Under the pieces are notes generated by a model. It did no database searches, was not told the DNA's origin, and saw nothing but the letters and a program-made list of their open reading frames with translations. A stretch of DNA of 38,008 nt from Gammaproteobacteria bacterium (GTDB taxonomy: Bacteria; Pseudomonadota; Gammaproteobacteria; Pseudomonadales; M0112): assembly GCA_006227085.1 (NCBI GenBank), contig SBFY01000117.1, positions 1-38,008 of the forward strand, in the 5' to 3' direction. Both the position numbers and the translations under genes were made by a program. Below, in pieces: positions 7,532 to 15,738 of the stretch (position 1 is the first letter of the stretch; the number at the start of each line of letters is the position of its first letter).

Positions 7532-8629
7532 ATGGCACAGGACAATCACATGAATGCATCGCCACCGGTCAGGAATCGCCAGCAATGGGTGGAGTGGGGT
7601 TTGCGCGTGGCACTGCTGCTGGTGTTGCTGGCGTGGTGTGTGCGCATTGTTGCGCCGTTCATGGGCGTCATGATCTGGGCGGTCATCATGGCCGTGGTGA
7701 TGTATCCCGGTTTTTGCTGGGTGCGTGATCGCCTGGGCGGGAGGCCGAGGCTGGCGGCGATGGTGTGGGCACTGCTGGGTTTGCTACTGGTCGCGATACC
7801 GGCCTGGTTGTTTGCGGATACGGTGATTGAGGGAACCCGTGCCGTGGCGTCACGGTTGCAGGCAGACGGACACTGGCAGGTACCGGCTCCGCCTGCAGCC
7901 ATCAGCAATGTGCCGGTGTTCGGCGGTATGTTGCAGGCGTATTGGCAATCCGCCTCGGAGAACCTGCCTGCCTTGTTGCAGCAATTACGTCCCCAATTAC
8001 AGCAGGCCGGTGCCTGGCTGGCCGGGATGGGTGCGCAGGCTGGCTTGGGGTTCCTGCAATTCCTGTTTGCGATCATGGTGGCGGCCATCCTGCTCAGCTA
8101 TGCGGATGCCGGTTCGGGTTATGCGCGGCGCGTTGCCCATCGCTTGCTGAGTGAGCAGGGTGCCCATTACCTGGACCTGGTCGTGACCACCACGCGCAGT
8201 GTGGCTAAGGGGGTGTTGGGTGTGGCCTTGATCCAGTCCTTGCTGTCGGGTGTTGGCATGCTGGTGGCGGGCATTCCGGGGGCAGGGTTACTGACCATCT
8301 TGTGCATCCTGTTATGCGTGGCGCAGTTGGGGCCTGGCTTGGTGTTGATCCCTTGCGTGATCTGGATGTTTGCAACCGATAGCCAGTTGGCAGCAGTCAG
8401 TTTCCTGCTGTGGTCGGTATTCGTGATGGTGCTGGATAATGTGCTGAAGCCCTTGTTGCTCGGGCGCGGTGTGAATGTGCCCATGCTGGTGATCTTTATC
8501 GGCGCGATCGGCGGGTTCTTGTCCAACGGGTTTATCGGGTTATTCGTTGGCGCGATTGTGCTGGTACTGGGTTACACGGTATTGCAGGCTTGGCTGGATG
8601 AGTTGCCGGAACAGCCCGATGCGTCATGA
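7532..8629 (+). CDS. AI-2E family transporter (PerM/YdiK-type permease)
   Basis: A 365-residue polytopic inner-membrane protein of the AI-2E exporter/PerM (UPF0118) family. It has an N-terminal hydrophobic pair, a soluble amphipathic region at about residues 95-160, then clustered TM segments with the family features LIQSLLSGVGMLVAGIPGA, ...DNVLKPLLLGRG and a glycine-rich GAIGGFLSNGFIGLFVGA. Substrates of this family differ widely (autoinducer-2, Na+/H+, metabolites), so none is assigned. ATG 7532 has AGGGA 5 bases upstream; ATG 7550 is possible. It is divergent from the Tat flavoprotein, with 64 bp between starts. Confidence 0.88.
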   Translation: MAQDNHMNASPPVRNRQQWVEWGLRVALLLVLLAWCVRIVAPFMGVMIWAVIMAVVMYPGFCWVRDRLGGRPRLAAMVWALLGLLLVAIPAWLFADTVIEGTRAVASRLQADGHWQVPAPPAAISNVPVFGGMLQAYWQSASENLPALLQQLRPQLQQAGAWLAGMGAQAGLGFLQFLFAIMVAAILLSYADAGSGYARRVAHRLLSEQGAHYLDLVVTTTRSVAKGVLGVALIQSLLSGVGMLVAGIPGAGLLTILCILLCVAQLGPGLVLIPCVIWMFATDSQLAAVSFLLWSVFVMVLDNVLKPLLLGRGVNVPMLVIFIGAIGGFLSNGFIGLFVGAIVLVLGYTVLQAWLDELPEQPDAS

Positions 8630-8639
8630 AGCGGGGGAA

Positions 8640-8726
8640 TGGTGCCTGGGGAGAGACTCGAACTCTCATGGTGTCACCACCGGTGGATTTTGAATCCACT
8701 GCGTCTACCGATTTCGCCACCCAGGC
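8640..8726 (-). tRNA. tRNA-Leu (anticodon CAA), CCA encoded
   Basis: Read on the minus strand, an 87-nt class II tRNA. The acceptor stem GCCTGGG pairs with CCCAGGC, followed by discriminator A and an encoded CCA. The anticodon stem GTGGA/TCCAC encloses the loop TTCAAAA (anticodon CAA, reads UUG), there is a long variable arm, and the T loop is TTCGAGT. UUG leucine codons are frequent in the neighbouring genes. A tRNA-Leu immediately before queA-tgt is familiar from pseudomonads. Confidence 0.95.
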
Positions 8727-8744
8727 GGGTATTGCGAGGCGCGG

Positions 8745-8772
8745 ATTATAGCAGTGCTTTTGCCGGCTTCAA
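8745..8772 (-). promoter_or_regulatory. Promoter of tRNA-Leu
   Basis: On the minus strand: TTGAAG (8767-8772), 16-bp spacer, TATAAT (8745-8750), preceded by TGC so that it is also an extended -10. The tRNA 5' end lies 19 bases past the -10, and the leader is G+C-rich, as expected for a stable-RNA promoter. Confidence 0.8.
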
Positions 8773-8856
8773 ACCATGGCGATGGATTTCCGGCTGGCGA
8801 GGGGTGCAGGATTGTTTTAGGCTAGCCGCCCCCCAGCCTCGCATGGACACGCCGGC

Positions 8857-9906
8857 ATGAAACGCCAGGACTTCCATTTCCACCTGCCACCCGAGCGGAT
8901 CGCGCGCTATCCCTTGCCGGAACGCAGCGCCAGTCGCCTGCTGTGCCTGCAAGACGGGAAGGTCACGCACCGGCAGTTCACGGATATCGCGACACTGTTG
9001 CAGCCCGGTGACTTGCTGGTCCTGAACAATACGCGAGTGATTCCTGCGCGCTTGTTGGGCCATAAAGCCAGTGGTGGCAAGGTGGAGGTACTGGTCGAAC
9101 GCCGCCTGGATGCATTGACCGCGATCGCCCATATCAAGGCTGGCCGTGCCTGCAAGCCGGGTACCCGCTTGTTCATGGAGGCGCAGCAGCCCGGTGGGGT
9201 GCCGCTGGAACTGGAAGTGACGGGCCGCGAAGGTGATTTGTTTGTGGTGCGACTGGTGTCAGCGACCGATTGGTGGACCGCGCTGGAATCGCATGGCCAC
9301 GTGCCATTACCACACTATATGGACCGGGATGATGAGTCACTGGATCGTGAACGCTACCAGACCGTGTATGCCCGTGAGCCAGGTGCCGTTGCTGCGCCGA
9401 CAGCCGGTTTGCATTTTGACCAGGTCTTGCTGGATACCTTGCAAGCGATGGGCGTTGGGATGGCATCGGTGACCTTGCACGTAGGTGCTGGTACGTTCCA
9501 GCCGGTACGGGTGGACGATATCCGTGAGCACCGCATGCACCAGGAATGGGTGGAAGTGCCGGCCGCAACGGTTGCACAAATCCGCGCCACGCAGGCTGCT
9601 GGTCATCGCGTCGTCGCTGTGGGGACGACCGTCGTACGGGCCCTGGAAAGTGCTGCTGTTGATGGCGGATTGCAGGTGTTTTCAGGCGACACAACGATTT
9701 TTATCACGCCGGGCTATCGGTTCCGGGTGGTGGATGCCCTGGTGACCAACTTCCATTTGCCGGAGTCCACCTTGCTGATGCTGGTGTGTGCGTTTGGTGG
9801 TTTCCAGCCTGTGATGCAGGCGTATGATGAAGCCGTGCGTGAGCACTACCGGTTTTACAGTTATGGGGATGCCATGTGGTTGACGCGATCAGGGGAAGCA
9901 GGATGA
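8857..9906 (+). CDS. queA: S-adenosylmethionine:tRNA ribosyltransferase-isomerase
   Basis: A 349-residue QueA that transfers and isomerises the ribosyl part of SAM onto 7-aminomethyl-7-deazaguanine in tRNA, giving epoxyqueuosine. Family blocks are complete: N-terminal F-H-F-x-L-P-P-x-R-I-A-R-Y-P, GDLLVLNNTRVIPARL, GAVAAPTAGLHF, VTLHVGAGTFQPV, and VNFHLPEST-type (TNFHLPEST) near the C-terminus. Length matches the E. coli enzyme (~356). It is the first gene of a tightly packed operon with tgt (4-base ATGA overlap). Confidence 0.97.
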   Translation: MKRQDFHFHLPPERIARYPLPERSASRLLCLQDGKVTHRQFTDIATLLQPGDLLVLNNTRVIPARLLGHKASGGKVEVLVERRLDALTAIAHIKAGRACKPGTRLFMEAQQPGGVPLELEVTGREGDLFVVRLVSATDWWTALESHGHVPLPHYMDRDDESLDRERYQTVYAREPGAVAAPTAGLHFDQVLLDTLQAMGVGMASVTLHVGAGTFQPVRVDDIREHRMHQEWVEVPAATVAQIRATQAAGHRVVAVGTTVVRALESAAVDGGLQVFSGDTTIFITPGYRFRVVDALVTNFHLPESTLLMLVCAFGGFQPVMQAYDEAVREHYRFYSYGDAMWLTRSGEAG

Positions 9907-11042
9907 GGGATGGCTGCCGCATGCAGTTTGTGCGCGGTGCGCAGGATGGCGCAGCACGCCGTGGCGCCCTGGTGTTTCCCCGTGGCGAAGTGCGCACACC
10001 GGCATTCATGCCGGTCGGGACCTATGGCACGGTGAAAGGGCTGACGCCGAGGGATATTGATGCAACCGGCGCCGATATCATCCTGGGTAATACCTTTCAC
10101 CTGATGTTGCGTCCCGGTACGGAAGTGATCCGCGAACATGGGGATTTGCACGATTTCATTGGTTGGGAGAAACCGATCCTGACCGACTCGGGTGGTTTCC
10201 AGGTGTTCAGCCTCGGCGATATGCGCAAGATCAGCGAGGACGGGGTCGCGTTCCAGTCACCGATTGATGGCAGTCCGGTGTTCCTGACGCCAGAACGCGC
10301 CATTGAAGTCCAGCATGTGTTGGGCTCCGATATCGTGATGGCGTTCGACGAATGCACGCCGTTTCCCGCCGACGAAGAAACCGCGCGAGCCTCGATGGAG
10401 TTGTCCATGCGTTGGGCAAAGCGCAGCCTGGCCGCGCATGGTGGCAATAGTGCTGCGTTGTTTGGCATCGTGCAGGGCGGCATGTATCCCGGCTTGCGCC
10501 AGGAGTCGCTGGCAGCATTGAAGGCAATGGGATTTGATGGCTATGCCATCGGTGGTTTGTCCGTGGGTGAGCCGAAAGAAGATATGTTGAAGGTGCTGGA
10601 CGCCATCATGGCCGACATGCCAGCAGACCAGCCACGTTATTTGATGGGCGTAGGAACGCCAGCCGATATCCTGCGTGCGGTGTTGCGTGGTGTGGATATG
10701 TTTGATTGCGTGATGCCAACCCGCAATGCCCGTAATGGATACTTGTTCACATCCACCGGTGTCATCAAGATCCGCAATGCCGCACACCGGCATGACACCG
10801 GCCCACTGGATGACCAGTGTAGCTGTTACACCTGCACCCATTTCAGCCGCGCTTACCTGCATCACCTTGATCGTTGTGGCGAAATGCTCGGTGCGCAACT
10901 CAACACCATCCACAATGTGCATTTCTACCAGGACTGGATGCAGCGTATCCGGGATGCGATTGATGCCGGTCGCCTGCAAGCGTTTGCGCGCGAGTTTCTC
11001 CCGGTGCAGGAATCGGATCCGGCATTGAAGGAGCGTTTGTGA
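9903..11042 (+). CDS. tgt: tRNA-guanine transglycosylase
   Basis: A 379-residue bacterial Tgt that exchanges guanine-34 for preQ1 in tRNAs with GUN anticodons. The substrate-pocket motifs are TDSGGFQVFSL and GIVQGG; the nucleophile-region aspartate is in VDMFDCVMPTRNARNG; the zinc site is C-S-C-Y-T-C followed by a histidine in the NTIHNVHFY stretch. ATG 9903 overlaps the queA stop and has AGGGGA 6 bases upstream. The E. coli N-terminus aligns better with the internal ATG 9921 (373 residues), so that start is also possible. The usual downstream yajC-secD-secF set is absent. Confidence 0.96.
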   Translation: MRDGCRMQFVRGAQDGAARRGALVFPRGEVRTPAFMPVGTYGTVKGLTPRDIDATGADIILGNTFHLMLRPGTEVIREHGDLHDFIGWEKPILTDSGGFQVFSLGDMRKISEDGVAFQSPIDGSPVFLTPERAIEVQHVLGSDIVMAFDECTPFPADEETARASMELSMRWAKRSLAAHGGNSAALFGIVQGGMYPGLRQESLAALKAMGFDGYAIGGLSVGEPKEDMLKVLDAIMADMPADQPRYLMGVGTPADILRAVLRGVDMFDCVMPTRNARNGYLFTSTGVIKIRNAAHRHDTGPLDDQCSCYTCTHFSRAYLHHLDRCGEMLGAQLNTIHNVHFYQDWMQRIRDAIDAGRLQAFAREFLPVQESDPALKERL

Positions 11043-11353
11043 TGTACAGCATTACGGTGTATGTGCCGGAAGCCTCGCTGGAGCCTGTCAAACAGGCCAT
11101 GTTTGCGGCGGGTGCTGGCCGTATCGGGCATTATGACCAATGCTGTTGGCAGGTGCGTGGGCAAGGGCAGTTTCGCCCCTTGCCCGGCAGCCAGCCTGCT
11201 GAAGGCGTGACGGGTAGCGTCACGCAATTGCCGGAATACCGATTGGAAATGGTCTGTGAAGAGTCTGTGCTGGCAGAAGTGGTGCGAGCCATGCGCATGG
11301 CACATCCGTATGAACAGCCGGCCTATCATGTGATCCGTATGGAGCCCGTATGA
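11042..11353 (+). CDS. NIF3/YqfO N-terminal-like (CutA-fold) small protein
   Basis: A 103-residue cytoplasmic protein with the ferredoxin-like arrangement of the YqfO/NIF3-associated domain. The strand YSITVYVPEASLEPVKQAMFAAGAG is followed by IGHYDQCCWQVRGQGQFRPLPGS and the C-terminal AMRMAHPYEQPAYHVI, a typical H-P-Y-E-x-P-A-Y signature. The start overlaps the tgt stop by one base and has AAGGAG 8 bases upstream; GTG 11039 is an alternative. The role is not established; members are often described as metal-binding or structural-genomics proteins. Confidence 0.85.
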   Translation: MYSITVYVPEASLEPVKQAMFAAGAGRIGHYDQCCWQVRGQGQFRPLPGSQPAEGVTGSVTQLPEYRLEMVCEESVLAEVVRAMRMAHPYEQPAYHVIRMEPV

Positions 11354-11874
11354 AATACCGTTTGGGCGATCGCCGCATTGAATGTGCCAGTGGTGATTAT
11401 TACATTGCCCCGAATGCCTCCGTGATTGGTTCTGTGCGCATCGGGCATCAGGCGAGTATCTGGTTTAACGCCGTGTTACGGGCTGACCAGGATGTCATTA
11501 CCATTGGCGATGATTGCAATGTGCAGGATGCAGCTGTCCTGCATGTGGATCCCGGTTTTCCACTCACCTTGGGCAAGGGGGTGACCATTGGCCATAAGGC
11601 CATGGTGCATGGGTGCACGATCGGCGATTACAGCCTGGTGGGCATCAATGCGGTTGTCCTGAATGGTGCCCGTATTGGCAAGTATTGCGTGATTGGCGCC
11701 AATGCATTGGTCACTGAAGGCATGGAAGTGCCGGATGGTTCAGTGGTCATGGGTACGCCCGGCAAGATCCGCAAAACAGTATCGGATGCTGAGCGTCAGC
11801 ACCTGGAGCAATTGGCAGCACATTATGTGGCGAATGGGCAGCGGTTTGCCCGGGAGTTGTGTGTCGATGACTGA
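11350..11874 (+). CDS. Gamma carbonic anhydrase family protein (YrdA-like)
   Basis: A 174-residue left-handed beta-helix protein made of hexapeptide repeats (for example VIGSVRIGHQASIW, VTIGHKAMVHGCTIGDYSLVGINAVVL). The zinc histidine triad of gamma carbonic anhydrases is in place at H65, H82 and H87. Proteins of the YrdA/PaaY type trimerise with Zn or Fe between subunits; some hydrate CO2 and others act as thioesterases, so activity is not certain. It starts with a 4-base ATGA overlap with the preceding gene, and its stop overlaps the DUF1289 start. Confidence 0.92.
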   Translation: MKYRLGDRRIECASGDYYIAPNASVIGSVRIGHQASIWFNAVLRADQDVITIGDDCNVQDAAVLHVDPGFPLTLGKGVTIGHKAMVHGCTIGDYSLVGINAVVLNGARIGKYCVIGANALVTEGMEVPDGSVVMGTPGKIRKTVSDAERQHLEQLAAHYVANGQRFARELCVDD

Positions 11875-12061
11875 CAGGGTGCCATCGCCATGTATCCATC
11901 AATGCACACTGGATGACAGTAATGTGTGCCTGGGTTGCCATCGCACGATCGATGAGATCATGGCATGGTCGTCATTGGATAACGCGGCAAGACAGGCTGT
12001 GCTGAATGCGACGCAGGTCAGGAAGCAGTGCTATCTTTCGAGGCCGGTTCGCGATCCTTGA
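11867..12061 (+). CDS. DUF1289 small cysteine protein
   Basis: A 64-residue protein with the DUF1289 pattern SPCIHQCTLDD...CLGCHRTIDEIMAW: four cysteines arranged C-x3-C and C-x2-C, probably a metal site. It starts inside the 3' end of the carbonic anhydrase gene (8-base overlap, GGGAG 10 bases upstream). It is the last gene of the queA operon on this strand. Its 3' end overlaps the convergent corC-like gene by 44 bases. Molecular role unknown. Confidence 0.85.
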   Translation: MTDRVPSPCIHQCTLDDSNVCLGCHRTIDEIMAWSSLDNAARQAVLNATQVRKQCYLSRPVRDP

Positions 12062-13307
12062 GTGCCAGCACGGATTCAATGCTTTTCTCGCCAATGCTTT
12101 CGATCTGGAAGCGATATCTGTTGATGCTCACACAGACTGGCCCGTCCGGGAATTCTTCCAGTTGCTCAAGCAGTAAACCGTTCAGCGTTTTGGCTTCGCT
12201 GGTGGGGAGCTCCCAATCCAGGGCGCGATTGATGTCACGCAGGCTGACAGAGCCTTCCATGCGGTAATTGCCATCGGCCTGGGGTTGTATCTCTGCGCTT
12301 TCGCCAACGACTTCGACAGTGAACTCGCCGACAATGTCTTCAAGAATGTCTTCCAGCGTCACGAGCCCGATCACATCGCCGTACTCGTCGACGACGATAC
12401 CGATGCGGCGCTTTTCTTTCTGGAAATTGAACAGCTGTGTGTGCAGGGGAGTGGATTCCGGCACGAAGTAAGGTTCGCGCATCAGTTCCAGCATGCGGGA
12501 GCGCACCAGTTTGTTATCCCGGATAAATAATGAGGAATGTCGCAAATGGATAATGCCCACCACGTTATTGGTGTCTTCGTGGTAGGCCAGGATGCGGGTA
12601 AAGGGGCTGTTGTGGATGCGCTCCAGGATGGCATCGTCTGATTCATCGAGGTTGATCCCGTACATGTCGTTTTTCGGGATCATGATGTCGTTCACGGACG
12701 CTTTTTCCAGATCGAGGATGTTGAGCAGCATGTCCTGGTGTTGTTCCGGGATGCTTTCCTGGTCATCAACGATGCTGCGTAACTCATCCTTGCTCAGGCC
12801 GAGTTGCATGCTTTTGGATGGATCAAAGCCCATGCTGCGAACGACGGCGTTGCTGAACAGGTTGACGCTGCGGATGACGGGTAGCAGTGGCCACATCATG
12901 ACTTTCAGGATGGGCGCTGTCGCAAAGGCGATCCGGTCCGGATATAAGGCTGCAATCGTTTTCGGTGTGACTTCAGCAAAGATCAGTACGACGAAGGTTA
13001 ATAATAAAGACATGGCAAACAATACGCCTTCGCCATCGCCAAACAGGCGAATGGTGATCAGTGACGCGAGGACCGAGGCCATGATATTGACCAGGTTGTT
13101 GCCGAACAGGATCAGGCCGATCAGGCGATCGGGTTGGGCCAGTAAATCGCTTGCCATGCGCGCGCGGCGGTGGCCTTTGCGACTCAAATGACGCAAGCGG
13201 TAACGATCGAGCGCCATCATGCCGGTTTCAGAGCCGGAGAAGAACGCGGAACAGGTAATGAGCAGGCACAGGGCCAGCAGTAATTGCCAGAGGGGAACGT
13301 GTTCCAA
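12018..13307 (-). CDS. HlyC/CorC (CNNM/YfjD) family transporter
   Basis: A 429-residue inner-membrane protein. The N-terminal DUF21/CNNM domain (SAFFSGSETGMMALDRYRLRHL, LFGNNLVNIMASVLA, FAEVTPKTIAALYPD) is followed by a CBS pair (about 200-330, including VVDEYGDVIGLVTLEDILEDIVGE) and a C-terminal CorC_HlyC domain. The family is linked to Mg2+/Co2+ export or homeostasis. The start is TTG 13307: an in-frame stop lies 6 codons upstream and no ATG precedes the conserved SAFFSGSETG block. Order relative to the ypjD-like gene and divergent ffh matches E. coli yfjD-ypjD-ffh. Confidence 0.93.
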   Translation of the reverse strand: MEHVPLWQLLLALCLLITCSAFFSGSETGMMALDRYRLRHLSRKGHRRARMASDLLAQPDRLIGLILFGNNLVNIMASVLASLITIRLFGDGEGVLFAMSLLLTFVVLIFAEVTPKTIAALYPDRIAFATAPILKVMMWPLLPVIRSVNLFSNAVVRSMGFDPSKSMQLGLSKDELRSIVDDQESIPEQHQDMLLNILDLEKASVNDIMIPKNDMYGINLDESDDAILERIHNSPFTRILAYHEDTNNVVGIIHLRHSSLFIRDNKLVRSRMLELMREPYFVPESTPLHTQLFNFQKEKRRIGIVVDEYGDVIGLVTLEDILEDIVGEFTVEVVGESAEIQPQADGNYRMEGSVSLRDINRALDWELPTSEAKTLNGLLLEQLEEFPDGPVCVSINRYRFQIESIGEKSIESVLALKDREPASKDSTAS

Positions 13308-13377
13308 GGGACGTATGGCGCCTCAGTGACGGTGTTGAAAAGTATCTTGCGGGAAAATACCAGCGCGTGCAATGCGC

Positions 13378-14172
13378 TCAGGCGCTGCGCTGCAGTAGCA
13401 ATTCCAGTACGAATTTGCTGCCAAAGAACGCCAGCATGAGCGCAGTGAATCCGGCCAATGTCCAGCGCAAGGCTGTCTGGCTGCGCCATCCCATCGCATG
13501 GCGACCCCACAGCAATACGCTGAACACACCCAGCGCGATGATTGAAAATACGGTCTTGTGCACCAGGTGCTGGGCAAACAGGTTGTCAAAGAACAGCAGG
13601 CCAGTGGCAATGGATGCAGCGAGCAGCGCCACGCCGATGGCAATCATGCGGAACAGCAAGGTTTCCATCACTTCCAGTGGCGGCAGGATGGCCATGACCT
13701 GTCCCAGCTTGCGCTGGCGGAGCCAATGGTCCTGCAAGGCGAGGATCAGGGCCTGCAGGGTCGCCAGCGTAATGACGCTGTAGGCGAGGATGGACAGCAG
13801 GATGTGCGTGGCAATGGTGTGGGGAAATTGGCGGGGTTGGTAATTGCCATGGGTCAGGAGTGCCAGCAAGAGGCTTAATGCTGCCATGGGATATACCAGC
13901 ACCATCAGTGAGCCGATCGGCAAGCGCAGGCTGCTGATCCAGCCAATCAGGATGATCATTACGAAGATCAGGGTGGCGATGCGGAAGAAGCCCAGGTCGT
14001 AACCCGCGGGCACATGAATCAGGTGCCAGGTGGTCCAGGCATGCAGTGCGAGACCCGCCAATGCGAGCCAGTCGGCGCCGTGGGTCTTGCCTGCGCGCAG
14101 GCGTGCCAGCAGCCATGCGGTGCAGGCGAGGTAAATGGCGATGGCGGTAAAGCCGGTAATGCTGTCCAGCAT
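13378..14172 (-). CDS. CcsA/HemX-like cytochrome c assembly family membrane protein (YpjD-like)
   Basis: A 264-residue protein with eight or so TM segments. It ends in the CcsA-type core (LAQHLVHKTVFSIIALGVFSVLLWGRHAMGWR), which carries conserved histidines that in related proteins contact heme. E. coli YpjD occupies the same position next to ffh; its function is poorly defined. ATG 14172 was chosen because AGAGGA lies 8 bases upstream. It lies upstream of the corC-like gene on the same strand, 70 bases apart. Confidence 0.88.
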   Translation of the reverse strand: MLDSITGFTAIAIYLACTAWLLARLRAGKTHGADWLALAGLALHAWTTWHLIHVPAGYDLGFFRIATLIFVMIILIGWISSLRLPIGSLMVLVYPMAALSLLLALLTHGNYQPRQFPHTIATHILLSILAYSVITLATLQALILALQDHWLRQRKLGQVMAILPPLEVMETLLFRMIAIGVALLAASIATGLLFFDNLFAQHLVHKTVFSIIALGVFSVLLWGRHAMGWRSQTALRWTLAGFTALMLAFFGSKFVLELLLQRSA

Positions 14173-14212
14173 GTGTGTGTCCTCTGGCGCCAAAGTGTCG
14201 CACAAGGCTCAA

Positions 14213-14231
14213 GGCATGGAAACACCATGCC
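14213..14231. repeat. Perfect 7-bp inverted repeat in the ypjD/ffh divergent region
   Basis: GGCATGG (14213-14219), spacer AAACA, CCATGCC (14225-14231). It lies just upstream of where the -35 of ffh would be, given its TATAAT at 14255-14260 (no good -35 hexamer is visible). A smaller CCGAC-N3-GTCGG repeat (14230-14242) abuts it. Candidate operator. Confidence 0.6.
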
Positions 14232-14295
14232 GACCCAGTCGGGAAAAACCCCGTTATAATGGCCGCCTTCTGCTGAAACGCTGGCGTTAAAGACC

Positions 14296-15669
14296 ATGTT
14301 TGAAAACCTGACCGAACGCTTATCCCATACCCTGCGCTCCGTGACCGGCAAGGCGCGCCTGAGTGAAGAGAACATCCAGGACGCCCTGCGCGATGTGCGT
14401 AATGCCCTGATCGAGGCTGATGTCGCACTGCCGGTGATCCAGGCGTTCACCAATGCGGTGCGTGAAAAAGCCGTGGGTGCCGAAGTGGCAGCCAGCCTGA
14501 ACCCGGGCCAGGCCTTCATCAAGATCGTCCAGGCCGAGCTGGAGCGGGTGATGGGGGAAGGCAATGCTGCCCTGAATCTCGCGGTGCAGCCGCCGGCCAT
14601 TATCCTGATGGCGGGTTTGCAGGGCGCTGGTAAAACCACCTCGGTGGCGAAGCTGGCGCGTTGGCTGAAAGAGCGCCAGAAGAAGAAGGTCATGGTGGTC
14701 AGTGCGGACGTGTACCGTCCTGCCGCGATGGAGCAGCTCAAGGTATTGGCCGATGAAGTGGGGGCTATTTGCTATCCCGCGAACCCGGACCAGCAGCCCT
14801 TGGCGATTGTGCAGGCCGCTGCCCAGCAGGCGAAAATCCAGTTTGCCGATGTATTGATCGTCGACACCGCCGGCCGTTTGGCGATTGACCAGGCCATGAT
14901 GACGGAAATCCAGCAGCTGCATGCCGCGCTGAAGCCGGCGGAAACGCTGTTTGTGGTCGATGCCATGACTGGCCAGGATGCGGCCAATACCGCCAAGGCC
15001 TTTGGTGAGGCGCTGCCGCTGACCGGTGTGATCCTGACCAAGGCCGATGCCGATAACCGTGGTGGTGCGGCCCTGTCGGTGCGCCACATCACTGGCAAGC
15101 CGATCAAGTTCCTCGGTATGGGCGAGAAAACCGAAGCGCTGGAACCGTTCTATCCGGACCGTATCGCTTCCCGCATCCTTGGCATGGGCGATGTGCTGAG
15201 CCTTATCGAAGAGGCAGAGCAGAAGCTCGACAAGAAAAAAGCCGAGAAGCTGGCCAAGAAGATCAAGAAGGGCAAGGGCTTTGACCTGGAAGACTTCCGT
15301 GACCAGATCCAGCAGATGAAGAACATGGGTGGCATTGGCGCCATGCTCGACAAGATGCCTTCCATGCCGGGCATGCCGAACCTGTCACAGGCCGCGCAGG
15401 GCATTGATACCAAGGTCTTCGTGCAAATGGAGGCGATCATCAATTCCATGACCCCGGATGAACGCCGCGATCCCGAGAAACTGAACGGCTCCCGCAAGCG
15501 CCGCATCACCCAGGGGTCCGGCACCAGCCTGCAGGACCTGAATCGCCTGCTGAAGCAGCACAAGCAGATGCAGAAGATGATGAAAAAGCTCAAGGGTGGC
15601 GGCATGGCCAACATGATGCGCGGGATGGGTGGGATGATGCCGCCGGGTGGCGGTTTCCGGGGTTTTTGA
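14296..15669 (+). CDS. ffh: Signal recognition particle protein Ffh (SRP54)
   Basis: A 457-residue SRP GTPase that binds 4.5S RNA and signal sequences of nascent membrane proteins. It has an N domain (1-90), then a G domain with P-loop GLQGAGKTT (107-115), VDTAGR, TKADADNRGG and the DARGG-like loop. The Met-rich M domain contains RKRRITQGSGTS and a tail of repeated GMGGMMPPGGG. Length is like E. coli (453). A TATAAT lies 35 bases upstream; the ribosome site is weak. Confidence 0.98.
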   Translation: MFENLTERLSHTLRSVTGKARLSEENIQDALRDVRNALIEADVALPVIQAFTNAVREKAVGAEVAASLNPGQAFIKIVQAELERVMGEGNAALNLAVQPPAIILMAGLQGAGKTTSVAKLARWLKERQKKKVMVVSADVYRPAAMEQLKVLADEVGAICYPANPDQQPLAIVQAAAQQAKIQFADVLIVDTAGRLAIDQAMMTEIQQLHAALKPAETLFVVDAMTGQDAANTAKAFGEALPLTGVILTKADADNRGGAALSVRHITGKPIKFLGMGEKTEALEPFYPDRIASRILGMGDVLSLIEEAEQKLDKKKAEKLAKKIKKGKGFDLEDFRDQIQQMKNMGGIGAMLDKMPSMPGMPNLSQAAQGIDTKVFVQMEAIINSMTPDERRDPEKLNGSRKRRITQGSGTSLQDLNRLLKQHKQMQKMMKKLKGGGMANMMRGMGGMMPPGGGFRGF

Positions 15670-15695
15670 ACCCGCCGGAACCCCCTGAAAACGCT

Positions 15696-15723
15696 TTGAT
15701 TTTTCAGGGAGTTGGCTTAGAAT
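15696..15723 (+). promoter_or_regulatory. Promoter of the rpsP-rimM-trmD-rplS operon
   Basis: TTGATT (15696-15701), 16-bp spacer, TAGAAT (15718-15723). Transcription would begin near 15730, leaving a leader of about 105 nt before rpsP. Confidence 0.65.
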
Positions 15724-15738
15724 GTCGCGCCTTTCGGG

